Shown: one piece after another, positions 8,605 through 17,969 of the stretch
Layout of the letters: every line of letters starts with the position of its first letter
Position numbering within the stretch: the first letter of the stretch is position 1
The notes under the pieces: generated by a model
What the model saw: only the letters and a program-made list of their open reading frames with translations
Database searches by the model: none
Told to the model about the DNA's origin: nothing
Translations under genes and position numbers: made by a program
NCBI RefSeq assembly: GCF_041435115.1
Contig: NZ_CP108046.1
Location: forward strand, 8,060,001-8,124,000
DNA: 64,000 nt
From: Streptomyces sp. NBC_00289
Lineage (GTDB): Bacteria; Actinomycetota; Actinomycetes; Streptomycetales; Streptomycetaceae
Reading direction: 5' to 3'

Positions 8605-11117
8605 TGCGGGTCCCGCTTTCCTGGCTGCGGGAGTACGTCGACCTGCCGGCCACCGAGACCGGCCGTGACGTGCAGGCCAAACTCGTGTCGGCGGGCCTCG
8701 AGGTCGAGACCGTCGAGCACCTCGGCGCCGACCTCAAGGGTCCGCTCGTCGTCGGCCGGGTGCTGACCATCGAGGAACTGGAGGGCTTCAAGAAGCCCAT
8801 CCGCTTCTGCACCGTCGACGTCGGCACCGCCAACGGGACGGGTGAGCCGCAGGAGATCGTCTGCGGCGCCCGCAACTTCGCCGTCGGCGACAAGGTCGTC
8901 GTGGTCCTGCCGGGCGCCGTGCTGCCCGGTGGCTTCGCGATCTCCGCCCGCCAGACGTACGGCAAGACCTCGCACGGCATGATCTGCTCCAGCGGCGAGC
9001 TGGGGATGGGCGACGACGGCACCCACGGCATCATCGTGCTGCCGCCGGAGACCGAGGTCGGCAAGGACGCCGTCGAGCTGCTCGAACTGGTCGACGAGGT
9101 CCTCGACATCGCCGTCACCGCGAACCGCGGCGACTGTCTGTCGATCCGCGGCGTCGCCCGCGAGACCGCCATCGCCTACGGCCTGCCGCTGCGCGATCCG
9201 GCACTGCTCGACGTCCCCGCCCCGAACGCGTTCGGATACCCGGTGTCGGTCGCCGACCCGTTCGGCTGCGACCGCTTCACCGCCCGCACCGTCACCGGCC
9301 TGAGCCCCGAGGCGCGCTCCCCGATCTGGCTTCAGCGCCGGCTGCAGAAGGTCGGCATGCGCCCGATCTCGCTCGCCGTCGACGTCACCAACTACGTGAT
9401 GATGGAGCTCGGCCAGCCCCTGCACGCCTACGACCGCACCCTGGTCCAGGGCACCATCGGCGTCCGCCGGGCCGAGCCGGGCGAGAAGCTCACGACCCTC
9501 GACGGCGTCACGCGCACGCTGGCCGCCGAGGACCTGGTGATCACCGACGAGCGCGGCCCGATCGGCCTCGCCGGGGTCATGGGCGGCGCCAACACGGAGA
9601 TCGCCGACCACACGGACGGCGAGGACACCACGACCGACGTGGTGATCGAGGCCGCGCACTTCGACGCCACCTCCATCGCGCGCACGGCCCGCCGTCACAA
9701 GCTGTCCTCCGAGGCGTCCCGCCGTTTCGAGCGGGGAGTCGACCCGCAGGCCGCGGCGGCCGCCGCCCAGCGCACGGTCGACCTGCTGGTGCTGCTGGCG
9801 GGCGCCACCGCCGAGGCCGGCGTCACCGAGATCATCGCGCCGTCCGCGCCGCACACCATCGCCATGCCCGCCGACCACCCCGACCGGGTCGCGGGTGTCG
9901 AGTACGGCCGCGAGACCGTCGTACGCCGCCTCCAGGAGGTCGGCTGCGACGTCTACGGGCAGGACGAGCTGATCGTCACGACCCCCTCGTGGCGGCCCGA
10001 CCTCGGCGCGCCGAACGACCTGGCCGAAGAGGTCATCCGCCTGGAGGGCTACGAGAGCCTGCCCTCCACGCTGCCCAAGCCGCCGTCGGGCCGTGGCCTG
10101 ACGCACCGGCAGCGCCTGCACCGCAGGGTGGGCCGGGCCCTCGCCGGGTCCGGGTACGTCGAGGCGCCCACCTACCCCTTCGTCGGCGAGCAGGTCTTCG
10201 ACCAGCTGGGCCTGGCGGCCGACGACCCGGCCCGCCGCGCGGTCAAGCTGGTCAACCCGCTCCGCGACGAGGAGCCGGTGCTGCGCACGTCCCTGCTGCC
10301 GGGCCTGCTCGGCGCACTGCGGCGCAACGACGGCCGCGGCAGCCACGACCTGGCGCTGTTCGAGACCGGTCTGGTCTTCCTGCCGCGCGAGGAGCAGCGC
10401 GTCGCCGGCGTCCTGCCCGTGGACCGGCGTCCGACGGACGAGGAGATCGCCGAGCTCGACGCCGCGCTGCCCGACCAGCCGCGGCACGTCGCCGTCGTGC
10501 TCGCGGGCGCCCGTGAGCAGGCCGGCTGGTGGGGCAGGGGCCGCCCGGCCGACTGGGCCGACGCGGTCGAGGCCGCGCGTGCCGTGGCCCGCGAAACCGG
10601 AGCCGAGCTGATCGTGCGTGGCGGCCAGTACGGGCCCTGGCACCCGGGCCGGTGCGCCGAGCTCGTGATCACCGTGGACGGCACCGAGCGGGTCGTCGGA
10701 CACGCGGGCGAGCTGCACCCGCGTGTGGTCAAGTCACTGAGCCTGCCCGCGCGCACCGCCGCGATGGAGCTCGACCTGGACGCGCTGGAGCGGGCCGGCG
10801 GCACCACCGTGCAGGCGCCGAGCATCTCCACGTTCCCCGTGGCCACGCAGGACGTCGCGCTGGTCGTGGACAAGTCCGTCCCGCACGCCGACGTCGAGGC
10901 CGCGCTGCGCGAAGGCGCCGGCGAACTCCTCGAGGCCATCCGGCTGTTCGACGTGTACGAGAACGACGAGCAGCTCGGCGAGGGCAAGAAGTCGCTGGCG
11001 TACGCGCTGCGCTTCCGCGCGAGCGACCGGACGCTGACCGTCGACGAGGCGTCGGCGGCCCGGGACGCGGCGGTGACCCTGGCGGGTGAGCGTACGGAGG
11101 CCGTACTGCGCGGCTGA
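8604..11117 (+). CDS. pheT: Phenylalanyl-tRNA synthetase beta subunit
   Basis: The 837-residue protein has the full-length beta-subunit architecture: N-terminal B1, an EMAP-type tRNA-binding domain (about 40-155), the B3/B4 editing domain that hydrolyses Tyr-tRNA-Phe (about 215-390), B5, a catalytic-like core (about 490-700) and the C-terminal ferredoxin-fold anticodon-binding domain with [16 protein letters not shown]. It pairs with PheS, whose stop overlaps its start. The gene is followed by a strong hairpin terminator. Confidence 0.97.
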
Positions 11118-11214
11118 GGGGGAGGGGCGGCACCCCCGACACCTCATCCGGTCACCTCACTCGATCGGGTGAGAACTACAGGTGATCGGGCGCTTTGAGG
11201 GCATTGCTCGACAG

Positions 11215-11246
11215 AATCGGACCGGCCTCCAGGGGCCGGTCCGATT
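11215..11246 (+). terminator. Terminator after pheT
   Basis: A perfect 13-bp stem, AATCGGACCGGCC (11215-11227) with its complement at 11234-11246, encloses a 6-nt loop. It starts 98 bp after the pheT stop and ends the pheST transcript. Confidence 0.85.
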
Positions 11247-11836
11247 GCGCTTGCAGGGCCTGAACGGGGGGCCATCGGCATGATCCCTACCAGGGCTGGG
11301 ATTCCCCGCAGGTCGGGCCGCCCCCGCCGGGTCGCCGACGGCTGCTCGCCCTCGGTCTTCCCACGGTCCGGGGCGCCGGCGCGATCAGCTACGAACTGTC
11401 CGTCCGCTCGCCCGGCACAACGGCTCCACCGTGCGGTCCGCCACCGGTGCCGTCCTTCCCGCGTCGGCACCGGGTCGGCCCCGCACGTCCGGCACGCGCT
11501 GCCACGCCGGCTCGGACAGGCCCCGCCGGGTCGCGGGTGTCGCGGCCGAACGCCACGCACCCGCCGACGTACCCGTGGACACGGCCTCGCCGGCGGCGAC
11601 CGTCCGCCCCGCCACGGAGTGTCGGGCAGGCAGCTGGGCGGACGGTGCGGAAACGGGCCGCCGCACTGTACGAGGGGGAGCCGGCGGCCCGGCCGGCCTC
11701 TTGCGAGGCATCTCAGTCAACCGGCCGGAAACTCTCCGCAACAGCGCGCACACAGTGCGGATACGGGCACTCCGTTCACACCCCGTGTGAGGGAGGACCC
11801 ACTAATCTGTCGGCACCGAGCCACCGGGGGGCACCC
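11247..11836. other. 590-bp intergenic region without a supported gene
   Basis: Open frames exist here on both strands, but their compositions (Arg/Pro/Ala-rich, no recognisable domain) are those of antisense or off-frame reading in GC-rich DNA. The only clear signals are the palindrome at 11776-11790 and a TAATCT -10 candidate at 11803-11808 in front of the next gene. The large gap may hold the promoter of that regulator and decayed sequence. Confidence 0.5.
11776..11790. promoter_or_regulatory. Palindrome TCACAC-CCC-GTGTGA upstream of the TPR regulator
   Basis: This is a perfect 6-bp inverted repeat with a 3-bp centre, 47 bp before the start codon and 13 bp before TAATCT, a plausible -10 element. 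The location suits an operator, possibly autoregulatory. The binding protein is unknown. Confidence 0.4.
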
Positions 11837-13177
11837 ATGCAGCCCAATACTCTGCTCGACGCGATTCTCGACGAAGCCGGAGTCTCGCACGCGGGTCTGG
11901 CCGCACATGTGAACCAGGCGGGCCGGGCGCGCGACCTCGCCCTCAGATACGAACACACCGCCGTGGCGCGGTGGTTGAAGGGGCAGCGGCCGCGCGGTCA
12001 GGTGCCCGACCTCATCTGCGAGGTGCTGGCCGCCCGGCTGCGGCGGCCCGTCACCCTCGACGACATCGGTCTCGGCGTGCCCGGGGAGCCGTCGGCCCCG
12101 CACGGCACCACACTGTCCGGCTTCGTCGAGCGGGCCACCGCCCTGTGGCGCTCCGACGAACAGCAGCGCCCGCACATCCTCGGTGCGCCCGCCGTCACCG
12201 GCACACCCGCCGTGATGCCCGTGTGGGAGTGGGAGAACCCGCCCGAGGACGTGGACGTCTCCCGCGGCGGCCGGCACCGGGTCACCTCCACCGACATAGC
12301 GATGCTGCGCTCGGCCCGCGCCCACTACGAGCAGATGTACCGCAAGGCCGGCGGCATGGCGACCCGCACCCGCATCGTCGGCTTCCTCAACGCCGAGGCG
12401 GCTCCGCTGCTGCGCGGAAGCTACACCGACGCGACCGGCCGCCAACTGCACCGCGCCACCGGCGGGTTGGTGGCCATCGCCGGAATCTGCGCGTACGACT
12501 CCGACGCCCACGGACTCGCCCAGCGCTATTTCCACCAGGCCCTGCGGCTCGCCAAGGCCAGCGGGGACCGGGGACTCGGCGCCTACGTGATCGCGCTCCT
12601 GGTCAACCAGTCGCTGTTCATGCGGGAGTACCGCCAGGCCGTTGCCTTCGCGGAGGCCGCACTGCGCGCCGCCGGCCGCCACATCACCCCGGCGCTCGCC
12701 TCCGACCTGTACGCGATGCAGGCGAAGGCGTACGCGCACCTGGGTGACGGCACGAGCGCGCTGTCCTGCATCCGGCGTGCCGAGCAGACCGCCGAACGCA
12801 TCCGGCGCGGCCACGAACCCGACGAGACGGGCTATGTCCAGCCGGGACTGGTCAACGTACAGGTGGCGGAGGCGCTGCTCAGCCTCGGCGAACTCGCGGC
12901 GGCCGCGCAGCACGCCGCGGCCGCGGTCGACAACCCGGCCCACGACCGGGGCCGGGTGCACCGGCTCGCCATGCTCAGCACCATCGAGATGCGGCAGGGC
13001 AACGCCGACAAGGCGGTGGCCACCGCCGTACAGATGGCCGAGCAGGCCCGTGGCATGGAGTCGCAGCGGCTGCGCGACAGACTCCGCGCGGTGCGCGAAC
13101 ACCTGGTGCGCAGCGGTTGTGCCGGTACGGCAGAGGCCGCCGAACTGATCGACGGGGCACTGCGCGTACCCCTGTGA
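11837..13177 (+). CDS. Streptomyces regulator with N-terminal HTH-like region and TPR repeats (NsdA-type family)
   Basis: Residues 1-75 of this 446-residue protein form a helix-turn-helix-like module (LLDAILDEAGVSHAGLAAHV, then TAVARWLKGQRPRGQVPDLI). The rest is helical with TPR-like pairs (AQRYFHQALRLAKASGDRGLG; AYAHLGDGTSALSCIRRAEQ). The plan matches the Streptomyces family that includes the developmental and antibiotic regulator NsdA; whether this member represses or activates is unknown. ATG 11837 follows GGGGGG. The frame stays open to 11447, but that extension is low-complexity and lies across the promoter region. A Nudix gene follows 151 bp downstream. Confidence 0.75.
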   Translation: MQPNTLLDAILDEAGVSHAGLAAHVNQAGRARDLALRYEHTAVARWLKGQRPRGQVPDLICEVLAARLRRPVTLDDIGLGVPGEPSAPHGTTLSGFVERATALWRSDEQQRPHILGAPAVTGTPAVMPVWEWENPPEDVDVSRGGRHRVTSTDIAMLRSARAHYEQMYRKAGGMATRTRIVGFLNAEAAPLLRGSYTDATGRQLHRATGGLVAIAGICAYDSDAHGLAQRYFHQALRLAKASGDRGLGAYVIALLVNQSLFMREYRQAVAFAEAALRAAGRHITPALASDLYAMQAKAYAHLGDGTSALSCIRRAEQTAERIRRGHEPDETGYVQPGLVNVQVAEALLSLGELAAAAQHAAAAVDNPAHDRGRVHRLAMLSTIEMRQGNADKAVATAVQMAEQARGMESQRLRDRLRAVREHLVRSGCAGTAEAAELIDGALRVPL

Positions 13178-13328
13178 CAGGCGCGAGGCGACGTCTGTGA
13201 CGGGTGCGCGGCCACGGCGAGAGCGCGCCACGGACACCCCGTCGCGCTGCGAGCCGACCGGTGTGCGCCTGCTGTGACACTGTTCCTGCTGCGATATTGC
13301 CACTTACTCAGCGGAAGGTGGCAGAACC

Positions 13329-13874
13329 GTGCAGTGGACGAAACAGAACGAACAACCTGTGTATGCAAACCGCTGGTTCAGCGTCAATCTCGCCGATGTC
13401 GAGCTGCCGGACGGCCGACATCTCGACCACTTCCTGATACGGCTGCGGCCCGTCGCCGTGGCCACGGTGGTGAACGAGGCCAATGAGGTCCTCCTTCTGT
13501 GGCGCCACCGTTTCATCACCGACAGCTGGGGGTGGGAACTCGCGGCGGGCGTCGTCGAGGACGGCGAGGACATCGCCCGCGCGGCCGCCAGGGAACTCGA
13601 GGAGGAGACCGGGTGGCGGCCGGGACCCCTGCGCCACCTCATGAGCGTGGAGCCCTCCAACGGACTCACCGACGCCCGGCACCACATCTTCTGGGCCGAG
13701 GAGGGCGAGTACACCGGACACCCGGTGGACGACTTCGAGTCGGACCGCCGGGAATGGGTCCCCCTCAAACTCGTCCCCGACATGGTCGCCCGCGGTGAGG
13801 TCCCGGCCGCCAACATGGTGGCGGCGCTCCTGCTCCTGCACCACCTCCGCCTCGGCCAGGACGCCCAGCCCTGA
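13329..13874 (+). CDS. Nudix hydrolase
   Basis: The 181-residue protein carries a complete Nudix box near residues 75-97 (a Gly, then Glu, then RELEEETGW), which binds the metal and hydrolyses a nucleoside diphosphate linked to another group. The surrounding fold resembles ADP-sugar pyrophosphatases; the substrate cannot be assigned. It starts at GTG 13329 after GGAAGG. It follows the TPR regulator in the same direction, and I recall Nudix genes next to such regulators in Streptomyces, so co-function is possible. Confidence 0.85.
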   Translation: MQWTKQNEQPVYANRWFSVNLADVELPDGRHLDHFLIRLRPVAVATVVNEANEVLLLWRHRFITDSWGWELAAGVVEDGEDIARAAARELEEETGWRPGPLRHLMSVEPSNGLTDARHHIFWAEEGEYTGHPVDDFESDRREWVPLKLVPDMVARGEVPAANMVAALLLLHHLRLGQDAQP

Positions 13875-13927
13875 TCCCCCCACGGCGCCCTGGTCCCGGC
13901 GCGGGTCACCGCGGCGCGCTTGACCTC

Positions 13928-14185
13928 CTAGCGCCCCAGCGCCTGCCAGATCGTCACCACGAGCGCGCCCACCGCCGTGATCGCGGCGACCGCGGGCAGC
14001 GGCCAGCGGGCGTGCTCCAGCGCGACGACCCGTGCGCTCAGGTCGTCGACCTCCTTGTCCGTCTCCTCGGTGCGATGGCTGAGCAGAGCCAGCCCTCCCT
14101 CGACGCGCGTGTACGCGACATCGAGGCGTCGCCGTAACTCTGCGAGTTCTCCATGGACCACGGGATGCTCCGGGTCGGCGGTCAC
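13928..14185 (-). CDS. Small coiled-coil protein with C-terminal membrane anchor
   Basis: The predicted 85-residue protein has an N-terminal helical, heptad-like region (LAELRRRLDVAYTRVEGGLA and the following DKEVDDLSARVVALEHA) and one C-terminal transmembrane segment (LPAVAAITAVGALVVTIWQ). I chose GTG 14185 because AAAGGAG lies 8-10 nt upstream. ATG 14209, eight codons earlier, has AAGGGA and is an alternative. The function is not recognised; the layout suits a membrane-tethered scaffold or holin-like accessory. It runs toward the Nudix gene end to end. Confidence 0.65.
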   Translation of the reverse strand: MTADPEHPVVHGELAELRRRLDVAYTRVEGGLALLSHRTEETDKEVDDLSARVVALEHARWPLPAVAAITAVGALVVTIWQALGR

Positions 14186-14311
14186 GAGTCCGCTCCTTTC
14201 CGTAGTCATCACATCCCTTGCATGTGCATGAAGAGTGAACTCCGCTGGTGGGCGAGTGGGGAGAGTGTGCGAGGGGCATATGCGGGCCCGGCGCGCACAC
14301 GGCGTGTGAAT

Positions 14312-14351
14312 GCCGCGGGCCCGGCACTCCGAAGAGTGCCGGCCCCGCGGC
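14312..14351 (-). terminator. Strong terminator downstream of the hydroxyacyl-CoA dehydrogenase
   Basis: An inner 9-bp stem CCGGCACTC/GAGTGCCGG closes a CGAA loop. One C-C mismatch separates it from an outer 8-bp stem GCCGCGGG/CCCGCGGC. It lies 47 bp after the stop of the minus-strand gene at 14398. Confidence 0.8.
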
Positions 14352-14397
14352 AGCCGAAGAACTACGGTGCGTGTCGGCGCAGGCGACACGGCACCGG

Positions 14398-15258
14398 TCA
14401 GCCGTAGGTGTAGAACCCGGAGCCGGACTTCCGGCCGAGGCGGCCGGCGTCGACCATGCGCTGGAGCAGCGGGGGAGCGGCGTAGAGCGGCTCCTTGTAC
14501 TCCTCGTACATCGAGTACGCCACCGAGGAGACCGTGTCGAGGCCGATCAGGTCGGACAGCTTCAGCGGGCCCATGGGATGGGCGCAGCCGAGTTCCATGC
14601 CGTTGTCGATGTCCTCGCGGCTGGCGATACCCGACTCGAACATCCGGATCGCGGAGAGGAGATAGGGGATCAGCAGCGCGTTGACCACGAAACCGGAGCG
14701 GTCCTGGGCGCGGATGGCGTGCTTGCCGAGCACCTTCTCGGTGAAGACCTGGGCCCGGCTGAGCGTGCCCTCGGAGGTGGTGAGCGCGGGGATCAGCTCG
14801 ACCAGCTTCTGCACCGGCGCCGGGTTGAAGAAGTGGATGCCGATGACGTGGTCGGGCCGCGAGGTGGCGACCGCCAGCTTCACCAGGGGGATGGAGGAGG
14901 TGTTGGAGGCGAGGATCGCGTCGGGACGGGACACGACCTGGTCGAGCACCTGGAAGATCTCGGTCTTGACCTGCTCGTTCTCGACGACGGCCTCGATCAC
15001 CAGGTCGCGGTCGGAGAACTCGCCGAGATCGGTGGTGAAGCTCAGCCGCGCCTGCGTCGCCGCCAGCTCCTCCTCGGTGATCTTGCCGCGTTCGGCGGCC
15101 TTCGACAGGGAGTTGAACAGCCGGGTCCGGCCGATCTCCAGGGCTTCGCCGGTGGTCTCGGCGACCTTGACGTCCAGGCCGGCGCGGGCGCACACCTCGG
15201 CGATGCCCGCTCCCATCTGGCCGCAGCCCACCACTCCGACGCGCTCGATGTCGGTCAC
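14398..15258 (-). CDS. 3-hydroxybutyryl-CoA (3-hydroxyacyl-CoA) dehydrogenase
   Basis: The 286-residue enzyme oxidises (S)-3-hydroxyacyl-CoA with NAD(P). It has the N-terminal Rossmann motif GVVGCGQMGAGIAEVCARAG, the substrate-binding ASNTSSIPL, catalytic His in IHFFNPAPV and the C-terminal domain signature near RSGFVVNALLIPYL. The length is that of the single-function Hbd/PaaH type rather than a multifunctional FadB. GTG 15258 follows AAAGGGA. The frame runs on to 15885, but that part reads across a promoter region and the neighbouring gene. It probably serves fatty-acid, butanoyl-CoA or polyketide-precursor metabolism. Confidence 0.9.
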   Translation of the reverse strand: MTDIERVGVVGCGQMGAGIAEVCARAGLDVKVAETTGEALEIGRTRLFNSLSKAAERGKITEEELAATQARLSFTTDLGEFSDRDLVIEAVVENEQVKTEIFQVLDQVVSRPDAILASNTSSIPLVKLAVATSRPDHVIGIHFFNPAPVQKLVELIPALTTSEGTLSRAQVFTEKVLGKHAIRAQDRSGFVVNALLIPYLLSAIRMFESGIASREDIDNGMELGCAHPMGPLKLSDLIGLDTVSSVAYSMYEEYKEPLYAAPPLLQRMVDAGRLGRKSGSGFYTYG

Positions 15259-15340
15259 ATCGTCCCTTTCGCTGGTCTTCGGCTGAGGCAGGGCCGCCGT
15301 GGTCCGGTGCCTGCTCCGTTCGTGCACGTTACTCCCAAGT

Positions 15341-15353
15341 ATCGATGATCGAT
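15341..15353. promoter_or_regulatory. Palindrome ATCGAT-G-ATCGAT between divergent genes
   Basis: The 13-bp symmetrical element is 83 bp upstream of the dehydrogenase start and 72 bp upstream of the glycosidase start. It may be an operator for either gene. There is no further evidence. Confidence 0.25.
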
Positions 15354-15424
15354 CACCTGGGTGGGGCATTCTGGGCGCGGAGACGGTCCGCGCGGGCGCG
15401 GACCCGCGGCGATGGGGGTGGCGG

Positions 15425-16660
15425 ATGGGTCGAGTGACACGTCGGGCGTTCGCGGCGGCCGCGCTGTCGACACTCGCGCTGGGTGGGGACGTGGGAAGCA
15501 CGGCCGCCGCCCCGTCCGGCCGGCGGCGGGCGGGCACCGAGATGCGCGGTGTGTGGCTGGCCACCGTGACCAACCGCGACTGGCCCTCCCGGCCGGGCCT
15601 GACCGCGGTCGAGCAGCGCACCGAGCTGATCGCCCACCTCGACACGGCGGTCCGCGACCGGCTCAACACGGTGGTCTTCCAGGTGCGGCCCACGGCCGAC
15701 GCCCTGTGGCCCTCGCCGTACGAGCCGTGGTCCCAGTACCTCACCGGCACCCAGGGCCGGGACCCCGGCTGGGACCCGCTCGGCACGGCCGTCGCCGAGG
15801 CGCACGCGCGGGGCCTGCACCTGCACGCCTGGTTCAACCCGTACCGGATCGCCAACCACACGGACCCGGCGAGACTCGTGTCCACCCACCCCGCCCGCAG
15901 GCACCCGGACTGGGTGGTGCCGTACGGCGGGAAGCTCTACTACAACCCCGGGCTGCCCGAGGTGCGGACCTTCGTCCAGGACGCGATGCTCGACGCGGTG
16001 CGGAAGTACCCCGTGGACGCCGTGCACTTCGACGACTACTTCTACCCGTACCCGGTGGCCGGCCAGACCTTCGACGACGACGCGGCCTACGACCGCCACG
16101 GCGGGGCCTTCCCCAACCGTGCCGCCTGGCGCCGCGACAACATCGACCGGCTGGTGCGGGAGACGGCAGCCCGCATCAGGGCGGTCCGGCCCGCGACGCG
16201 CTTCGGCATCAGCCCCTTCGGGGTGTGGCGCAACGCCGCGACCGATCCGCTCGGCTCCGACACCAGGGCGGGCGTGCAGACGTACGACGACCTGCACGCG
16301 GACACCCGCAGGTGGGTCCGGGAGAACTGGATCGACTACATCTGCCCGCAGCTCTACTGGAACATCGGCTTCGCCGCCGCCGACTACGCGACGCTCCTGG
16401 CCTGGTGGGCGGAGGCGGTCCAGGGCACCGGTACGCGGCTGTACCTCGGGGAGGCGCTGTACAAGGCGGGTGATCCGGCGCAGCCCGCCGCCTGGCAGGA
16501 CCCGGCCGAACTGTCCCGGCACCTCACGCTGGCGAAGCGGTACCCGCAGGCACGGGGGCATGTCTTCTTCGCCGCCAAGGACGTGGTCGTCGACCGGATC
16601 GACGCGATGGCACGGGTCGTCGCCGACCACTACCCGCGGCCGGTGAAACCCCCGCGCTGA
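15425..16660 (+). CDS. Secreted glycoside hydrolase-like protein (GHL10/DUF187 family)
   Basis: This 411-residue protein has a twin-arginine-like signal (RVTRRAFAAAALSTLALGG). A TIM-barrel domain follows, starting at EMRGVWLATVTNRDWPS and including HLHAWFNPYR, YNPGLPEVR and AVHFDDYFYPYP, hallmarks of the GHL10 group often annotated as UPF0748 or YngK-like glycosidase. The FDDYFYPY acidic cluster is the likely active-site strand. The substrate is not established for most members; cell-wall glycans are a possibility. I chose ATG 15425 because the signal peptide begins there; upstream in-frame codons to 15299 are not signal-like. Confidence 0.82.
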   Translation: MGRVTRRAFAAAALSTLALGGDVGSTAAAPSGRRRAGTEMRGVWLATVTNRDWPSRPGLTAVEQRTELIAHLDTAVRDRLNTVVFQVRPTADALWPSPYEPWSQYLTGTQGRDPGWDPLGTAVAEAHARGLHLHAWFNPYRIANHTDPARLVSTHPARRHPDWVVPYGGKLYYNPGLPEVRTFVQDAMLDAVRKYPVDAVHFDDYFYPYPVAGQTFDDDAAYDRHGGAFPNRAAWRRDNIDRLVRETAARIRAVRPATRFGISPFGVWRNAATDPLGSDTRAGVQTYDDLHADTRRWVRENWIDYICPQLYWNIGFAAADYATLLAWWAEAVQGTGTRLYLGEALYKAGDPAQPAAWQDPAELSRHLTLAKRYPQARGHVFFAAKDVVVDRIDAMARVVADHYPRPVKPPR

Positions 16661-16751
16661 TCCGGACCGGGCGGCTCGGCTCCCCGACATCCACAAGGTG
16701 GCATCCCGGGGAGCGGAACCGTCGCGCGGGGACCGGGCGGTCCGGCGCGGT

Positions 16752-16946
16752 CTAGTGGGCGGTGTCCCTGTGGCGGATTTCGGTGTCGGGGCCGGGTGAG
16801 CACACGGCCTCGTGCCCGTCCTGGAAGCGGACGCGGTACGGGGGCGTGCCCTCCTGACCCATCACCTCGACGATATCGGCGACCTTGTCGTGCTGACCGA
16901 CCACCCTGCCGTGCTGGACAAGCTGGTCGCCCACGATTGCGTGCAT
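16752..16946 (-). CDS. DUF1918 domain-containing small protein
   Basis: The 64-residue protein matches DUF1918 over its entire length: AIVGDQLVQHGRVVGQHDK, EIVEV-like DIVEVMGQEG, then PPYRVRFQDGHEAV and the final SPGPDTEIRHR. These are small SH3-like beta-barrel proteins frequent in actinobacteria, with no established function. The start is ATG 16946. It is followed by a 91-bp gap before the convergent glycosidase stop. Confidence 0.85.
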   Translation of the reverse strand: MHAIVGDQLVQHGRVVGQHDKVADIVEVMGQEGTPPYRVRFQDGHEAVCSPGPDTEIRHRDTAH

Positions 16947-17040
16947 CTGTTGGGCCTCCTCACCGGGTACGGGAGCAGCGGTCCGTGGCCTTGAGTCTAC
17001 GGCGCTGGGCGCCCGTCGGGACCTGCGCGGGCGGTGCCGC

Positions 17041-17958
17041 TCAACCCCTCGCCCGCTGGGTGACGACGATGCACACGAGCACCGCCGCGGCCGTCAACGG
17101 GGCGGCCACCGTCAGGTGCTCGCCCAGCAGTAGCACCGACCACACCAGTGTGAGCAGCGGCTGGGCCAACTGCAACTGGCTGGCCTTGGGGACGCCGATG
17201 GCCGCCATGCCCCGGTACCAGACGACCAGACCGACGAACTGCGAGCCCGCCGCGACCCACACCAGTCCGGCCACGCTGTGCGGGGTCAGGTGCACGGGCT
17301 CGTACGACAGCGCGAGCAGGGTGGCCGGCACGCCGAGCGGCAGGCACAGCACCAGCGCCCAGCCGATGACCTGCCAGCCCGGCATCACCCGGGCCAGCCG
17401 GCCGCCCTCCGTGTAGCCGGCCGCGCACACCAGCAGCGCGGCGAACAGGTACAGGTCGGCCGTGCTGAGGGCGCCGCCGCTCTGCTGCACCGTGAAGACG
17501 AGCACGGCGGCGGCGCCCGCGAGAGCCGCCGTCCAGAAGGTGCGGGAGGGGCGGATGCCTGTGCGCAGCGCGGACAGGAGCGCGGTCGTCAGCGGCAGCA
17601 GGCCGACCACGACGGCGGCGTGCGCGGTCGTGGACGTCTGGAGCGCGAGGGTGGTCAGCAGCGGGAAGCCGACGACGACGCCGGCGGCGACGACCGCGAG
17701 CCCCGGCCAGTGACGGCGGCCCGGCGGCGGCACGCGCAGGGCGAGCAGACAGCCGCCCGCGATCAGGGCGGCCAGCACACTGCGTACGGCCACCAGGGAC
17801 CAGGGGCCGAAGCCCTCCAGGCCCCAGGCGGTGGCGGGGAAGGTGAGGGAGAACGCGACGACACCCAGACCGGCCTGGAGGGTGCCCGTGGTGGCCGCCC
17901 TCGCCGGGGTGTCGACCGCTATCCGGCTCGGGGCAGTAGCGCTACTCTGTGCTCTCAT
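17041..17958 (-). CDS. EamA/DMT-family transporter
   Basis: The 305-residue integral membrane protein has about ten hydrophobic segments in two EamA repeats (for example LVAVRSVLAALIAGGCLLAL; LLPLTTALLSALRTGIRPS; LQLAQPLLTLVWSVLLLGEH), the drug/metabolite transporter fold. These typically export amino acids, nucleosides or drugs; the substrate is unknown. Its ATG (17956-17958 on the complement) overlaps the ATG of the divergent MocR-type regulator, and TATTCT preceded by TGC lies 5-11 bp upstream, so the transcript is probably leaderless. The regulator next door most likely controls it. Confidence 0.85.
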   Translation of the reverse strand: MRAQSSATAPSRIAVDTPARAATTGTLQAGLGVVAFSLTFPATAWGLEGFGPWSLVAVRSVLAALIAGGCLLALRVPPPGRRHWPGLAVVAAGVVVGFPLLTTLALQTSTTAHAAVVVGLLPLTTALLSALRTGIRPSRTFWTAALAGAAAVLVFTVQQSGGALSTADLYLFAALLVCAAGYTEGGRLARVMPGWQVIGWALVLCLPLGVPATLLALSYEPVHLTPHSVAGLVWVAAGSQFVGLVVWYRGMAAIGVPKASQLQLAQPLLTLVWSVLLLGEHLTVAAPLTAAAVLVCIVVTQRARG

Positions 17959-17969
17959 GCACGAGAATA
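17935..17969. promoter_or_regulatory. Divergent back-to-back promoters with overlapping start codons
   Basis: For the plus strand TACTCT (17943-17948) is the -10 for ATG 17957. For the minus strand TATTCT (17964-17969 on the complement, with an upstream TGC) is the -10 for the ATG ending at 17958. The two start codons share CATG. A perfect 12-bp palindrome AGTAGC/GCTACT (17935-17946) covers the plus-strand -10 and is a candidate operator. Both mRNAs would be leaderless. Confidence 0.5.

Noticed and set aside
11144..11560. 138-codon minus-strand ORF after pheT
   Set aside because: It crosses the strong pheT terminator and has Arg/Pro-rich composition without a recognisable fold, typical of chance frames in GC-rich DNA.
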